From contig JAIRVG010000055.1 of the NCBI GenBank assembly GCA_031253995.1, forward strand, positions 22,983 to 86,982: 64,000 bases of DNA, written 5' to 3'. Origin of the DNA: Paucimonas sp. Its GTDB lineage: Bacteria > Pseudomonadota > Gammaproteobacteria > Pseudomonadales > Pseudomonadaceae. A model generated the notes under the pieces. That model saw only the letters and a program-made list of their open reading frames with translations. It ran no database searches and was not told the origin of the DNA. The stretch's first letter is position 1. Every line of letters starts with the position of its first letter. A program made the translations under genes and the position numbers. Shown here piece after piece: positions 36,942-47,386 of this stretch.

Positions 36942-37334
36942 ATGAAAGACTGGCTGGACGAGATCAAGTGGGACAGCAACGGCCTGGTACCGGCCATCGC
37001 CCAGGACCACAAGACCGGGCGCGTATTGATGATGGCCTGGATGAACCGCGAGTCCCTGGCCCTGACTGCCGCCGAGCAGCGCGCCATCTACTGGTCGCGC
37101 TCCCGTGGCAAACTGTGGCGCAAGGGCGAGGAGTCCGGCCACGTGCAGAAGCTGCACGAACTGCGCCTGGACTGCGACGCCGACGTGATCATCCTGATGG
37201 TCGAGCAACTGGGCCATATCGCCTGCCACACCGGCCGCGAAAGCTGCTTCTACCGCGTCTTCGAGGACGGCCAGTGGAAAATCGTCGATCCGGTCCTGAA
37301 AGACCCGAATGCCATCTATCACGCAGGACACTGA
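36942..37334 (+). CDS. hisI: Phosphoribosyl-AMP cyclohydrolase
   Basis: Stand-alone HisI of 130 residues, third enzyme of histidine synthesis. Start ATG 36942 with GGGAG 5 nt upstream. [98 protein letters not shown] carry the zinc/magnesium-binding Cys, His and Asp residues. In enterobacteria it is fused to HisE; here separate genes lie 1 bp apart. Confidence 0.97.
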   Translation: MKDWLDEIKWDSNGLVPAIAQDHKTGRVLMMAWMNRESLALTAAEQRAIYWSRSRGKLWRKGEESGHVQKLHELRLDCDADVIILMVEQLGHIACHTGRESCFYRVFEDGQWKIVDPVLKDPNAIYHAGH

Positions 37335-37335
37335 C

Positions 37336-37671
37336 ATGAGCGACACCCTGAGCCGCCTGGCCGAAGTACTGGAGGCCCGCAAGGGCGCGGCCCCCGACAG
37401 TTCCTACGTCGCCAGCCTGTACCACAAGGGCCTGAACAAGATCCTGGAGAAGGTCGGCGAGGAGTCGGTGGAAACCATCATCGCCGCCAAGGACGCCGCC
37501 GCCAGCGGAGATTACAGCGATGTCATCTATGAAACCGCCGATCTGTGGTTCCATAGCCTGGTCATGCTCAGCGCCCTGGGCCAGCACCCGCAGGCCGTGC
37601 TGGACGAGCTGGAGCGGCGTTTCGGCCTGTCCGGCCACGACGAGAAAGCCGCGCGCCAGCCATCGGCCTGA
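37336..37671 (+). CDS. hisE: Phosphoribosyl-ATP pyrophosphatase
   Basis: All-alpha NTP pyrophosphohydrolase of 111 residues, second step of histidine synthesis. Start ATG 37336 ([54 protein letters not shown]); the MazG-like EExxE metal site lies in VGEESVE and the [12 protein letters not shown] helix. Directly follows hisI (TGACATG), so both are expressed together. tatA follows 25 bp later and may be in the same transcript. Confidence 0.97.
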   Translation: MSDTLSRLAEVLEARKGAAPDSSYVASLYHKGLNKILEKVGEESVETIIAAKDAAASGDYSDVIYETADLWFHSLVMLSALGQHPQAVLDELERRFGLSGHDEKAARQPSA

Positions 37672-37696
37672 CTGAACACTATTCGAGGAAAGCACC

Positions 37697-37969
37697 ATGG
37701 GTATTTTTGACTGGAAACACTGGATCGTCCTGCTGGTCGTCGTGGTCCTGGTCTTCGGGACCAAGAAGCTGAAGAACTTCGGCAGCGACCTGGGCGAGTC
37801 CATCAAGGGCTTCAAGAAGGCCATGAACGAAGACGAGAAACCGGCGGAGCCAACCGCCCCCACCGCGCAACCGTCCCAGCCGGTCCCACCGCAGTCCGCC
37901 CCGCTGAACCAGCCGCACACCTATGACGGCGAGGTCCAGAAGGTCCAGGAACCTGCAAGGAAAGAGTGA
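37697..37969 (+). CDS. tatA: TatA twin-arginine translocase subunit
   Basis: Protein of 90 residues: a short N-terminal membrane helix ([25 protein letters not shown]), the FGTKKL hinge, an amphipathic helix ([22 protein letters not shown]) and a Pro-rich acidic tail. Oligomerises to form the translocation element for folded proteins. The tail is a bit longer than in minimal TatA. tatB starts 4 bp after its stop. Confidence 0.96.
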   Translation: MGIFDWKHWIVLLVVVVLVFGTKKLKNFGSDLGESIKGFKKAMNEDEKPAEPTAPTAQPSQPVPPQSAPLNQPHTYDGEVQKVQEPARKE

Positions 37970-37973
37970 TTCC

Positions 37974-38393
37974 ATGTTCGGCATCAGCTTCAGTGAGTTG
38001 CTGCTCGTCAGCCTGGTCGCCCTGGTGGTGCTCGGCCCCGAGCGCTTGCCTGGCGCCGCGCGTACCGCCGGCCTGTGGGTCGGGCGGCTCAAGCGCAGCT
38101 TCAACTCGATCAAGCAGGAAGTGGAGCGCGAGATCGGCGCCGACGAGATCCGCCGGCAACTGCACAACGAGCACATTCTCTCGATGGAGCAGGAAGCCCG
38201 GCGCATCCTCAATCCGCAGAGCGTGACGCCCGATCCGGCCACCACGCCGGGCAGCGAGCCGGTTCCACCGGTGGCCGCCGCCACGCCTGAAGCGACGCCG
38301 GTAGCGCCTGTCGCCGCCCCGGTCGCGACGCCTGCCCCGGCGCCAGCCGCACCGACGCCCACCGAACCGACCCAACCGCCGCGAGCCCCATGA
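37974..38393 (+). CDS. tatB: TatB twin-arginine translocase subunit
   Basis: Start ATG 37974 ([66 protein letters not shown]; 139 residues). N-terminal helix with the ELLLV...LGPERLP hinge of TatB, a long amphipathic helix, then a Pro/Ala/Thr-rich tail ([18 protein letters not shown]). Forms the receptor complex with TatC. Overlaps tatC by 4 bases (ATGA). Confidence 0.96.
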   Translation: MFGISFSELLLVSLVALVVLGPERLPGAARTAGLWVGRLKRSFNSIKQEVEREIGADEIRRQLHNEHILSMEQEARRILNPQSVTPDPATTPGSEPVPPVAAATPEATPVAPVAAPVATPAPAPAAPTPTEPTQPPRAP

Positions 38394-39181
38394 GCGATAT
38401 CCCGGAAAACGACCAGCCGATGCCGCTGGTCTCGCACCTCACCGAACTGCGTAGCCGCCTGTTGCGCTGCGTCGCCGCGGTGTTCCTGATCTTCGCCGGG
38501 CTGTTCTCCTTCGCCCAGCAGATCTACACCCTGGTCTCGGCGCCACTGCGCGCGCACCTGCCGCCCAACGCGACGATGATCGCCACCGATGTGGCCTCGC
38601 CGTTCCTGACGCCGTTCAAGCTGACCATGACGGTCTCGCTGTTCCTGGCGATCCCCTACATCCTGTTCCAGATCTGGGGCTTCATCGCACCGGGCCTGTA
38701 CCGTCATGAAAAACGCGTCGCGGTGCCGCTGCTGGTCTCCAGCATCCTGCTGTTCTACGCCGGCATGGCCTTCGCCTACTTCCTGGTGTTCCCGCTGATC
38801 TTCGGCTTCTTCGCCGCCGCCACCCCGGAAGGCGTGTCGATGATGACCGACATCGCCAGCTACCTCGATTTCGTCATGACCCTGTTCTTCGCCTTCGGCG
38901 TGGCCTTCGAGATTCCGGTCGCGGTGGTGCTGCTGGTGTGGATCGGCGTGGTCGACGTGCAATACCTGCGCAAGATCCGCCCGTACGTGATCATCGGCTG
39001 CTTCGTGGTAGGCATGGTCCTGACCCCGCCGGACATCTTCTCGCAGACCCTGCTGGCGGTGCCGATGTGGATGCTGTTCGAAGTCGGCGTGCTGTTCGGC
39101 GGCCTGGTGCGCAAGCGCAGCGAGGCTCGCCAGGCCAGCGACGATACCCCTGACGACCAGCCGCCAGCGACGCAACAGTGA
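38390..39181 (+). CDS. tatC: TatC twin-arginine translocase receptor subunit
   Basis: Six-helix inner-membrane protein of 263 residues recognising RR signal peptides. [22 protein letters not shown] is the conserved N-terminal region; [38 protein letters not shown] and the [12 protein letters not shown] and [24 protein letters not shown] segments are typical. A short charged tail follows. Its stop overlaps the GTG start of the next gene. Confidence 0.97.
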   Translation: MSDIPENDQPMPLVSHLTELRSRLLRCVAAVFLIFAGLFSFAQQIYTLVSAPLRAHLPPNATMIATDVASPFLTPFKLTMTVSLFLAIPYILFQIWGFIAPGLYRHEKRVAVPLLVSSILLFYAGMAFAYFLVFPLIFGFFAAATPEGVSMMTDIASYLDFVMTLFFAFGVAFEIPVAVVLLVWIGVVDVQYLRKIRPYVIIGCFVVGMVLTPPDIFSQTLLAVPMWMLFEVGVLFGGLVRKRSEARQASDDTPDDQPPATQQ

Positions 39182-39885
39182 ACCTGCTGCTGCTCGAAGA
39201 GGCCGACTTCATTGCGGCCGACCGGGCGGTCCTGAGCGACCGCCGTTTCACCCATATGCAGGAAATCCACCGCGTGGCGGTGGGCGACAGCCTGCGCGTC
39301 GGCCGCCTTGGCGGCCTGATGGGCCAGGCCCGGGTCGAACGCCTGGAAGGCCATGAAGCCGAGCTGTCGCTGAGCTTCGACCAGGCGCCGCCGGCCAAGC
39401 TGCCGCTGACCCTAGTGCTGGCCCTGCCCCGCCCGAAGATGCTCCGCCGGGTGTTCCAGACCGTCGCCACCATGGGCGTGGCGAAGCTGGTGCTGGTCAA
39501 CAGCTACCGGGTGGAAAAGAGCTTCTGGCAGACCCCCTTCCTCGACCCCGAGGCCATCCGCGAGAACCTGATCCTCGGTCTGGAACAGGCCCGCGACACG
39601 GTGCTGCCCGAGGTCATCATCGAGAAGCGCTTCAAGCCCTTCGTCGAAGACCGCCTGCCCGCCATCGCCCAGGGCACCCTCGGCCTGGTCGGTCATCCCG
39701 GCAATCACCCGCCCTGCCCCCGTGGCGTCAGCGAACCAGTGACCCTGGCCATAGGTCCGGAAGGCGGCTGGATTCCCTACGAAATCGACCTGCTGGGCAA
39801 GGCTGGTCTCGCGCCAGTACAGCTGGGCGAGCGAATCCTGCGGGTCGAGACGGCCGTGACTGCCCTTCTGGCCCGGCTTTTCTAA
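39178..39885 (+). CDS. RsmE-superfamily SPOUT methyltransferase, diverged paralogue
   Basis: Protein of 235 residues, GTG start overlapping the tatC stop (GTGA). The SPOUT knot is recognisable at the C-terminus: [42 protein letters not shown], parallel to IGPEGG and LGPRVLRTETA of RsmE. The N-terminal [20 protein letters not shown] resembles the PUA-like part. The middle differs strongly from the rsmE product at 7954-8673 (it has [30 protein letters not shown]), so this is an ancient paralogue, not a duplicate. Databases would probably call it 16S rRNA m3U1498 methyltransferase; given the true rsmE elsewhere in the window, its target is open. Confidence 0.85.
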   Translation: MNLLLLEEADFIAADRAVLSDRRFTHMQEIHRVAVGDSLRVGRLGGLMGQARVERLEGHEAELSLSFDQAPPAKLPLTLVLALPRPKMLRRVFQTVATMGVAKLVLVNSYRVEKSFWQTPFLDPEAIRENLILGLEQARDTVLPEVIIEKRFKPFVEDRLPAIAQGTLGLVGHPGNHPPCPRGVSEPVTLAIGPEGGWIPYEIDLLGKAGLAPVQLGERILRVETAVTALLARLF

Positions 39886-40032
39886 GCTCATATCCCTACA
39901 GTCCATAAGACTATTGGCTAGTCCCTCAGCCCCGGTTTAGACGCTTTTGCCACCTTCAGTTTTGTGACGGCAGGCCGATGCAGGAAGACAGAACAAGAAT
40001 CCTGCCCCGCCAGACAGAATTGGAGTGACCGC

Positions 40033-41949
40033 ATGTACCGTTGGATGGCCCAGCACCTTGGAAATGTAAGCGTCAGCCTCAAGTTGGGTATCGGCTTCGG
40101 CATCGTCCTGCTGCTGACCGTGGCGATCACCCTTACCGGCTGGTCCGGTTTGAGCGGCGTGATCGACCGCGGCGACAAGCTCGGCGAAATCTCCGAGGTG
40201 TACCAGGCCACCCAGGTCCTGCGTATTGCCCGCCAGGCCTATGAACACAAGCGTGATGCCGAATCCATCACCCAGGTGGAAAAGGCCTTGGCGGCGCTGG
40301 ATAGCGAAGTGGACAAGGTCGCCCGGCTGATCAGCGAAGGCGACGACCACCGGCGCCTGGTACAGCAGGGCGAGGCCGTGGGCGACTACCAGCGCAGCTT
40401 CGGTGAGCTGAAGCAATCCGCAGACGCCCGCGAAGCAGCGCGTGCCGTGCTCGGCGCCAGTGCCGACCAGGCCGCCGCGCTGATCGCCAAGGTCCAGCAG
40501 GCGCTGCTGCAGGACGGTGACATCCAGGTCTTCAACAGCGTGGTGGAAGCGGCAAGCCTGCTGCAGCAGGCGCGCTTCCAGGTGCGTGGCTACACCTACA
40601 GCGGCGAGGAGAAGTACCAGTCCACCGCCCTGACGGCCATCGACCAGGCCCTGAACCTGCTCAAGGCGCTGCCGGAACGCGTGCCGGCGGCACACCATGG
40701 CGACCTGGGCAGTGCCGCCGAGGCGCTGTCCGCCTACCGGGGCGCCGTGGTGCAGTTCGGCAACGCCCAGGAGCGCAGTGCCAAGGCCCTGGCGCTGATG
40801 GGCCAGCAAGGCACCCGCCTGCTCGACCTGAGCAGCGAGCTGACCCTGTCGCAGACCAAGGTACGCGACGCGGAATCGCAGAACGCCAAGTCGACCCTGG
40901 GCCTGGCCACGGTGCTGGCGCTGTTCTTCGGCATCCTCGCCTCCTGGGCCATCACCCGACAGATCATCGTGCCCCTGCGCCACACCCTGACTGCGGTGGA
41001 CCGCATCGCCGGCGGCGACCTCAGCCACGACCTCGACGAACAGCGCCGCGATGAGCTGGGCCAGTTGCAGCGCAGCATGCAGCGCATGACCCTGAGCCTG
41101 CGGGAGTTGATCGGCGGTATCGGCGATGGCGTCACCCAGATCGCCAGCGCGGCCGAGGAGCTTTCCGCGGTCACCGAGCAGACCAGTGCCGGGGTCAACA
41201 ACCAGAAGGTCGAGACCGACCAGGTAGCCACGGCCATGAACGAGATGGCGGCCACCGTGCATGAGGTCGCGCGCAATGCCGAGGAAGCTTCCGAGGCGGC
41301 GAAGATGGCCGACAACCAGGCCCGCGAAGGCGATCGGGTGGTGGCGCAGGCAATCGCGCAGATCGAGCGACTGGCGGCGGAAGTCGGGCGTTCCAGCGAA
41401 GCCATGGGCCAGCTCAAGACCGAGAGCGGCAAGATTGGCAGCGTGCTCGACGTGATCAAGTCGGTAGCCGAGCAGACCAACCTGCTGGCCCTCAACGCCG
41501 CCATCGAGGCCGCGCGGGCCGGGGAAGCGGGACGTGGTTTCGCCGTGGTCGCGGACGAGGTACGCAGCCTGGCGCAGCGTACGCAGCAGTCCACCGAGGA
41601 AATCGAGCAGTTGATCGCCGGGTTGCAGAACGGTACCCAGCAGGTGGCGGCGGTGATGGACAACAGCCGCAGCCTGACCGACAGCAGCGTCGAGCTGACC
41701 CGCAGTGCCGGGGTTTCGCTGGAGACGATTACCAGGACGGTGTCGTCGATCCAGTCGATGAACCAGCAGATTGCCGCGGCGGCGGAGCAGCAGAGTGCGG
41801 TGGCGGAAGAGATCAACCGCAGCGTGATGAACGTGCGGGATGTGTCGGACCAGACGGCGTCGGCCAGTGAAGAGACGGCGGCGTCCAGCGTGGAGCTGGC
41901 GCGACTGGGGACGCATTTGCAGGGATTGGTATCCCGGTTCCGCCTGTAA
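40033..41949 (+). CDS. Methyl-accepting chemotaxis protein, probable HBM-type sensor
   Basis: Start ATG 40033 ([37 protein letters not shown]; 638 residues). TM1 is about 20-38. A roughly 240-residue all-helical periplasmic domain follows; its length and helix-rich pattern fit a helical bimodular (HBM) sensor, a class that binds organic acids. TM2 is [19 protein letters not shown], then HAMP ([41 protein letters not shown]) and the hairpin tip [41 protein letters not shown]. No C-terminal CheR-docking pentapeptide. Ligand unknown; TCA-type acids are a guess from position and class. Confidence 0.92.
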   Translation: MYRWMAQHLGNVSVSLKLGIGFGIVLLLTVAITLTGWSGLSGVIDRGDKLGEISEVYQATQVLRIARQAYEHKRDAESITQVEKALAALDSEVDKVARLISEGDDHRRLVQQGEAVGDYQRSFGELKQSADAREAARAVLGASADQAAALIAKVQQALLQDGDIQVFNSVVEAASLLQQARFQVRGYTYSGEEKYQSTALTAIDQALNLLKALPERVPAAHHGDLGSAAEALSAYRGAVVQFGNAQERSAKALALMGQQGTRLLDLSSELTLSQTKVRDAESQNAKSTLGLATVLALFFGILASWAITRQIIVPLRHTLTAVDRIAGGDLSHDLDEQRRDELGQLQRSMQRMTLSLRELIGGIGDGVTQIASAAEELSAVTEQTSAGVNNQKVETDQVATAMNEMAATVHEVARNAEEASEAAKMADNQAREGDRVVAQAIAQIERLAAEVGRSSEAMGQLKTESGKIGSVLDVIKSVAEQTNLLALNAAIEAARAGEAGRGFAVVADEVRSLAQRTQQSTEEIEQLIAGLQNGTQQVAAVMDNSRSLTDSSVELTRSAGVSLETITRTVSSIQSMNQQIAAAAEQQSAVAEEINRSVMNVRDVSDQTASASEETAASSVELARLGTHLQGLVSRFRL

Positions 41950-41967
41950 TCCGTCGGTGTGGCTGAT

Positions 41968-41999
41968 GGCCCTGTCGCTGGCAAGCCAGCGATAGGGCC
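41968..41999. repeat. REP palindrome between MCP and ABC genes
   Basis: GGCCCTGTCGCTGG, CAAG, CCAGCGATAGGGCC: 14-bp arms with one mismatch, between convergent genes; may also act as a terminator or mRNA-end protector. Confidence 0.8.
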
Positions 42000-42016
42000 C
42001 GGAAGAGCGATGAAGC

Positions 42017-42751
42017 TTAGAGAACCTGGCGCAGGAAGGCCTGGGCCCGCAGGTCCTTCGGCGCAGTGAAGAACTCCTGCGGCGGCGAATCTTCCAGCAG
42101 CTTGCCGTGATCGAAGAACAGCACCCGATCCGCCACTTCCCGGGCAAAGCCCATCTCGTGGGTCACGCAGACCATGGTCATGCCTTCCTGGGCCAGGGTC
42201 TTCATCACATCCAGCACTTCACCCACCATCTCCGGGTCCAGCGCCGAGGTCGGTTCGTCGAACAGCATCACCTTGGGGTCCATCGCCAGCGCCCGGGCGA
42301 TCGCCACCCGCTGCTGCTGCCCACCGGACAGGCGCGACGGGTATTCGTTGGCCTTCTGGCCGATCCCCACCTTCTCCAGCAACGCCTTGGCCTTGGCCTC
42401 GCGCTCGGCCTTGCCGCGCTTGCGCACGACCTTCTGCGCCAGGCACAGGTTCTCCAGCACGGTCATGTGCGGGAACAGGTTGAAATGCTGGAACACCATG
42501 CCGACTTCACGGCGATAGGCGTTGATGTCGGTCTTCGGGTCCGCCAGTTGCAAACCGTCGATGGCCACGCTGCCGGAATCGAACGACTCCAGGCCGTTCA
42601 GGCAGCGCAGGAAGGTCGACTTGCCCGAGCCGGACGGGCCGAGCACCACCAGCACCTCGCCACGGGCCACCTGGGTGGAAACGTTATCCACAGCCCGCAC
42701 GACCATGCCGCGGGTGTCGAAGACTTTGGTCAGGTCACGGACTTCAATCAC
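42017..42751 (-). CDS. Amino-acid ABC transporter ATP-binding protein
   Basis: ABC ATPase of 244 residues of the polar amino acid family. Start taken as GTG 42751, preceded by GGAGG, giving an 8-bp overlap with the permease gene; the track's TTG 42772 has no ribosome site. Walker [22 protein letters not shown]-loop [20 protein letters not shown], signature [18 protein letters not shown], Walker [15 protein letters not shown], and His-switch VCVTHEM are all present. Energises uptake with the permease and binding protein just upstream. Confidence 0.95.
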   Translation of the reverse strand: MIEVRDLTKVFDTRGMVVRAVDNVSTQVARGEVLVVLGPSGSGKSTFLRCLNGLESFDSGSVAIDGLQLADPKTDINAYRREVGMVFQHFNLFPHMTVLENLCLAQKVVRKRGKAEREAKAKALLEKVGIGQKANEYPSRLSGGQQQRVAIARALAMDPKVMLFDEPTSALDPEMVGEVLDVMKTLAQEGMTMVCVTHEMGFAREVADRVLFFDHGKLLEDSPPQEFFTAPKDLRAQAFLRQVL

Positions 42752-43706
42752 TTTGCGCAAGCCTCCGCTCAAGCCGGCTGGCGAAGTGCGACAGCGGCAG
42801 GTTGATCAGCAGGTACAGCCCGGCGACGCAGAACCAGATCTCGAAGGTCGAGAACGAGGTGGTGATCGCTTCGCGGCCGCTCTTGGTCAGTTCGGTGATG
42901 GCGATCACCGAGACCAGCGAGGTGTCCTTGACCAGGCTGATGAACTGCCCGGCCAGCGGCGGCAGCACGCGCTTGAACGCCTGCGGCAGGATCACGTGGC
43001 GCATCGACTGGGCCGCATTGAGCCCCAGCGAACGGGCCGCCTCGCCCTGGCCCTTGGCGATGGACTGCACGCCGGCACGGACGATCTCGGCCACGTAGGC
43101 GCCGGTGAACAGCGCCAGCGCCGCCACCCCGGCGAACTCGCGGGACAGGTTGAGCACGGTGCCGATGAAGAAGTAGAAGATGAAGATCTGCACCAGCAGC
43201 GGCGTGCCACGCACCAGCTCGACGTATACCGTCGACAGGTCGCGCAGGGTCGGGTTGCTGGACAGGCGGCAGAGACCGGCGAACAAGCCGATCAGCAGGC
43301 CGGCGGCGCCGGATGCCACGGAAATCCACACCGTGGTCCACAGGCCCCAGGCCAGCGGGCCGGCGGCCCAGTGGTGGGTCAGGCCGACCACGTCGCCTTC
43401 GGACACGTCATCGCCCTTGGACAACTGCAGGGTGCCCTGCTCGACGTCCAGGACCTGTTCGTTGCCGTCTTCGTCACGCAGGGTCACCCGCGCCGTGTCG
43501 CCCTGCTGCACGATGTCCTGCACCGTGCCGTAGGCGGCCGCGCGATGGGCTTCCTCGGCCTGGTAGGCGAAGTACTGGGGTACCCGGTTCCAGCGCCACT
43601 CGTAGGAAATCATCGAGGTGGCGAAATACAGACTCAGCGCCAGTCCCACCAGGACCAGCGCGGTCAGCCCGTGCCAGGGCCACTGGGCTTTCTTGTGTTT
43701 GATCAC
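42744..43706 (-). CDS. Amino-acid ABC transporter permease with N-terminal extension
   Basis: Inner-membrane permease of 320 residues. The C-terminal 210 residues are a standard His/Glu-type permease: [45 protein letters not shown], and the EAA loop ([47 protein letters not shown]). Unusually, an extra N-terminal TM (about 11-31) is followed by some 75 soluble residues ([46 protein letters not shown]) before the usual first helix. It is the only permease gene here, so it is likely to form a homodimer. Substrate not identifiable. Confidence 0.92.
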   Translation of the reverse strand: MIKHKKAQWPWHGLTALVLVGLALSLYFATSMISYEWRWNRVPQYFAYQAEEAHRAAAYGTVQDIVQQGDTARVTLRDEDGNEQVLDVEQGTLQLSKGDDVSEGDVVGLTHHWAAGPLAWGLWTTVWISVASGAAGLLIGLFAGLCRLSSNPTLRDLSTVYVELVRGTPLLVQIFIFYFFIGTVLNLSREFAGVAALALFTGAYVAEIVRAGVQSIAKGQGEAARSLGLNAAQSMRHVILPQAFKRVLPPLAGQFISLVKDTSLVSVIAITELTKSGREAITTSFSTFEIWFCVAGLYLLINLPLSHFASRLERRLAQSD

Positions 43707-43731
43707 GTGAGGCGTTCCCCATAAAAGCTAA

Positions 43732-43810
43732 AAGCCGCAAGCCACAAGCTGCAAGAAAAAAGCGGGCCGTCTCAGACCCGCTCTTGCTTGCAGCTTGAAA
43801 CTTGCGGCTT
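43732..43810. repeat. AAGCTGCAAG nested palindrome, copy 3
   Basis: Nested inverted repeats: AAGCCGCAAG/CTTGCGGCTT (43732-43741, 43801-43810), CAAGCTGCAAG/CTTGCAGCTTG (43745-43755, 43787-43797) and inner AGCGGG/CCCGCT (43761-43766, 43777-43782). It sits between the binding-protein and permease genes of one transporter, where it could act as a partial terminator to set subunit ratios. Same motif order as the 2.3-kb copy. Confidence 0.85.
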
Positions 43811-43821
43811 GAAGCTGCTGT

Positions 43822-44622
43822 TTATTCCATGTCCTTCAGCCACTCTTTCTTCTTGAACCACTTGTCGTGGATGCGATCGTAGGTGCCGTCGTGCTTGATC
43901 TGGTGCAGGAAGTTGTTGATGAAGTTCAGGCTGTCGTGGTCGCCCTTCTTCAGGCCGAAGGCCAGTGGCTCGTAGGTGAACGGCTCGTCCAGGTAGACCA
44001 GCTTGCCGTTGCCGACCTTCTCCACCGCGACGACGTTGTACGGCGCGTCGTAGACGAAGGCATCGGCCTTGCCGTTGACCACGTCCATCACGCCTTCCTG
44101 CTCGTTGTCGTAGCCGTGGTACTGGGCCTTGCCGATCAGCTTTTTGGCCACCATCTCGCCGGTGGTGCCCAGCTTGGAGGTCAGGCGGTATTCAGCGGTG
44201 TTCAGGTCCTTGTACGACTTGACCTTGTCCGCCAGTTCCTTGCGGATCAGCAGGGTCTGGCCGACGACGATGAAGGGTTCGCTGAAGTTCAGCTTCAGGT
44301 TGCGTTCCTGGGTCAGGGTCATGCCGCTGCCGATCATGTCGAACTTGTCGGTCATCAGCGCCGGGATGATGCCGTCATAGGCGGTGGAGACCAGCTCCAG
44401 CTTGACGCCCATGGACTTGGCCATGGCCTTGAGGATGTCCACTTCGAAGCCGATGATCTCACCGCGCTTGTTGGTCATCTCGAACGGCATGTAGGTCGGG
44501 TCCATGCCCACACGCAGGGTGCCACGCTTGACCGCGTCATCGATCACGCCGGCCTGTGCGGTAGCGACCGCAACGGTGGCCGCGACGCCGGCCAGCAGCA
44601 TCGACAGATACTTTTTGAACAT
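43822..44622 (-). CDS. Periplasmic amino-acid-binding protein of the ABC transporter
   Basis: Start taken as ATG 44622, where a signal peptide begins (MFKKYLSMLLAGVAATVAVATAQA; 266 residues). The longer track ORF adds 58 residues of non-coding character. Bacterial solute-binding family 3: RGTLRVGMDPTYMPFEMTNKRGEIIGFEVDILKAMAKSMG, MTLTQERNLKLNFSEPFIVVGQTLLI, LGTTGEMVAKKLI, GKADAFVYDAPYNVVAV. Binds a polar amino acid or similar compound; identity not deducible. A repeat hairpin separates it from the permease gene. Confidence 0.94.
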   Translation of the reverse strand: MFKKYLSMLLAGVAATVAVATAQAGVIDDAVKRGTLRVGMDPTYMPFEMTNKRGEIIGFEVDILKAMAKSMGVKLELVSTAYDGIIPALMTDKFDMIGSGMTLTQERNLKLNFSEPFIVVGQTLLIRKELADKVKSYKDLNTAEYRLTSKLGTTGEMVAKKLIGKAQYHGYDNEQEGVMDVVNGKADAFVYDAPYNVVAVEKVGNGKLVYLDEPFTYEPLAFGLKKGDHDSLNFINNFLHQIKHDGTYDRIHDKWFKKKEWLKDME

Positions 44623-44780
44623 CACCACTTCCCCCAAAACAAGAAAACGCTCGAATTTTATTGTGTGCGCGAAAAATCCTACAGACATCGCGCAATAGTC
44701 GGGGTGGGATGCTAACGCATGAGCGGCACGGGACCTAGCCTCCGTGACGACTTTGTTACTTATTGATACCAGAAAGAACG

Positions 44781-44807
44781 AACGGGGCGACATCATGTCG
44801 CCCCGTT
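44781..44807 (-). terminator. Terminator after opgH
   Basis: AACGGGGCGACAT, C, ATGTCGCCCCGTT: 13-bp perfect arms starting 5 bp after the opgH stop, followed on the minus strand by CGTTCTTTC. Strong stem with a modest T tract. Confidence 0.85.
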
Positions 44808-44812
44808 GCGGG

Positions 44813-47386
44813 TCAGGCGTTGGCCAGTGCCGGTTGCGCTACCGGCTCGGGGTGGAGCGGCAGCAGCGGCGAGTGCGGGTCATTGGCGATCGACGCGCGC
44901 CAGATGTCCAGCCATGCCGCATTGTGCTCGGCCCAGACACGGTCGTGCAGGCGGGACAACGCCACCGGATCGCTGAGCAGCGCCAGGCGGGTATTGCCGT
45001 CGAGGGCGGACGGGCCGACCTGCAAGGCCTTCTCGATTCGCTCGGCACGCAGGGCCTCGATCGGCTCGGCAACACCGTGGCGTGCAGTGGCCAGGGCACA
45101 GGCCAGGGCGTTCTGCTTCGGATCGACCACGGCGCGGACAAAGCCGTCGTGCAGCGCATGCCAGCGGTTCTCGTGGGTGTACTGGTCGGTGGCCAGCAGT
45201 TCCTGCGGGGTCGAGTATTCCTCGGGGATGAGGAACAGCTTCTCGTCCTTGGCGCGCAGGCCCAGGTTGACCCGGCTGGAGATCACCGAGACCGGGATCG
45301 ACAGGGTCAGCGAACCGACGATAGGCACCAGCCACCACAGGAAGCTCGGGTTCAGCCAGGCCACCAGCAGGGCCCAGGCCACGCCCAGCAGGGTCTGCGG
45401 GCCATGGCGGCGTACCGCTTCGCTCCACGGCGTGGAGTCGTCGTCACGCTGCGGCGAGTTCCAGGTCGCGGCCCAGCCGAGGAACGCGGCGAGGACGAAA
45501 CGGGTGTGGAAGATCATCCGCACCGGCGCCAGCAGCATGGAGAACAGCATCTCCAGCAGCATCGACAGGGTGACCTTGATCCGGCCGCCGAATTCCTTCG
45601 CGCCCTTGGCCCAGATCAGGATGACGCTGAGCAGTTTGGGCAGGAACAGCAGCACGATGGTGGTGGAGAACAGGGCGATGGCCTTCTCTGGGTGCCACTG
45701 CGGCCACAGCGGGTACAGCTGCCGTGGTTCGAGGAAGTACTGCGGCTCCATCAGGGTGTTGGTCGCCAGCAGCGCGGTCGACAGCACCAGGAAGAAGAAC
45801 CACAGCGGCGCCGACAGGTAGGACATCACCCCGGTGAGGAACACCGCGCGGTGCACCGGGTGCATGCCCTTGACCAGGAACAGGCGGAAGTTCATCAGGT
45901 TGCCGTGGCACCAGCGCCGGTCGCGCTTGAGCTCGTCCAGCAGGTTGGGCGGCAGTTCTTCGTAGCTGCCCGGCAGGTCGTAGGCGATCCACACGCCCCA
46001 GCCGGCACGGCGCATCAGCGCGGCTTCGACGAAGTCGTGGGAGAGGATCGCACCGGCGAAGGCGCCCTTGCCCGGCAACGGCGCCAGAGCGCAGTGCTCG
46101 ATGAAGGGCTTCATGCGGATGATCGCGTTGTGGCCCCAGTAGTGCGATTCGCCCAGCTGCCAGAAGTGCAGGCCGGCGGTGAACAGCGGGCCATAGACGC
46201 GGGTGGCGAACTGCTGCATGCGCGCATACAGGGTGTCCATGCCCGAAGCCTTCGGCGCGGTCTGGATGATACCCGCGTCCGGGTTGGCCTCCATGAGGCG
46301 CACCAGGCTGGTGAGGCATTCGCCGCTCATCACGCTGTCGGCGTCGAGCACCACCATGTAGCGGTAGTCGCTGCCCCAGCGGCGGCAGAAGTCGTCGAGG
46401 TTGCCGCTCTTGCGCTTCACGCGGCGGCGGCGGCGGCGGTAGAAGATCCGGCCGAAGCCCTTGGCCTCGCGGCACACGTCCAGCCAGGCCTGTTGCTCGG
46501 CCACGGCGATGTCGGTGTCGTTGGTGTCGCTCAGGACGAAGAAGTCGAAGCGGTCGAGGTCACCGGTGGCGGCCACCGACTCGAAGGTCGCGCGCAGGCC
46601 GGCGAACACTCGTGGCACGTCTTCGTTGCAGATCGGCATCACCAGTGCGGTACGGGCGCCCTTCTCGATCGGCTCGTTGCCGGCGCTGCTTCCGGAGATG
46701 CGGTACTTGTCGCGCCCGGTGAGCAGTTCGAGGAAGCCCATCAGCGCGGTCCAGAAGCCGGCCGAGACCCAGCAGAAGAGGATGCCGAAGAGGATCAGGA
46801 TGCTGGTCTGCAGCGCATACGGCCAGACCTGGGTGGCGGTCTGCAGCAGCGGCTGATGCAGGACCTCGTCGAGGTCGACGAACGACCAGCCCTGGTACGG
46901 CAGGATGCCCTTCATGTACCAGCCGGCGACGAGGGTCTGGCCGATCATCAGCGCCAGCAGGATGTAGCGGCGCATCGAGCCGACCCAGCGCCAGCGCGCG
47001 GCCGGCAGCTCGCGTTTTTCCGGGGCCGGGGCATTGGTGCGCCCGGTCATCCGGCGCCAGGCGCGGATCAGGATGTTGGTCCGCCACGGCTCGGGGATCA
47101 CCCGGGTCCGGCGGATCGGCGGGGTCGCCTTGAGGCAGACCCGGCCGCTGGCGTCGAGGCCGAGCATCTCGGCCTCTTCCATGTCGGTTGCGGTCAGCAG
47201 GTTCAGCCGGCTGCCTACCGAACCCTGGGTGGGCTCGGTATCGGCAGCGGCCGGTTGCGCCGACAGGCGCTGGTGCAGCTCGCTGAACGAGTTGCAGCTG
47301 GCGAGTTCCGCCCGCTGCTCGTCGCTCAGTGGTAGGTGGGCCAGATACTCGACGAGCGGTTCCGGCCGTGCTGAAGAGTTACTCAT
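44813..47386 (-). CDS. opgH: Osmoregulated periplasmic glucan glucosyltransferase OpgH
   Basis: Polytopic inner-membrane GT2 glycosyltransferase of 857 residues that builds the beta-1,2 glucan backbone from UDP-glucose. Catalytic region: [50 protein letters not shown] (metal Asp) and [10 protein letters not shown] (R/QxxRW motif). Several TM segments flank it ([36 protein letters not shown], and a C-terminal cluster). Overlaps opgG by 8 bases (ATGAGTAA), so expressed as one unit; ends at a strong hairpin. Confidence 0.97.
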   Translation of the reverse strand: MSNSSARPEPLVEYLAHLPLSDEQRAELASCNSFSELHQRLSAQPAAADTEPTQGSVGSRLNLLTATDMEEAEMLGLDASGRVCLKATPPIRRTRVIPEPWRTNILIRAWRRMTGRTNAPAPEKRELPAARWRWVGSMRRYILLALMIGQTLVAGWYMKGILPYQGWSFVDLDEVLHQPLLQTATQVWPYALQTSILILFGILFCWVSAGFWTALMGFLELLTGRDKYRISGSSAGNEPIEKGARTALVMPICNEDVPRVFAGLRATFESVAATGDLDRFDFFVLSDTNDTDIAVAEQQAWLDVCREAKGFGRIFYRRRRRRVKRKSGNLDDFCRRWGSDYRYMVVLDADSVMSGECLTSLVRLMEANPDAGIIQTAPKASGMDTLYARMQQFATRVYGPLFTAGLHFWQLGESHYWGHNAIIRMKPFIEHCALAPLPGKGAFAGAILSHDFVEAALMRRAGWGVWIAYDLPGSYEELPPNLLDELKRDRRWCHGNLMNFRLFLVKGMHPVHRAVFLTGVMSYLSAPLWFFFLVLSTALLATNTLMEPQYFLEPRQLYPLWPQWHPEKAIALFSTTIVLLFLPKLLSVILIWAKGAKEFGGRIKVTLSMLLEMLFSMLLAPVRMIFHTRFVLAAFLGWAATWNSPQRDDDSTPWSEAVRRHGPQTLLGVAWALLVAWLNPSFLWWLVPIVGSLTLSIPVSVISSRVNLGLRAKDEKLFLIPEEYSTPQELLATDQYTHENRWHALHDGFVRAVVDPKQNALACALATARHGVAEPIEALRAERIEKALQVGPSALDGNTRLALLSDPVALSRLHDRVWAEHNAAWLDIWRASIANDPHSPLLPLHPEPVAQPALANA

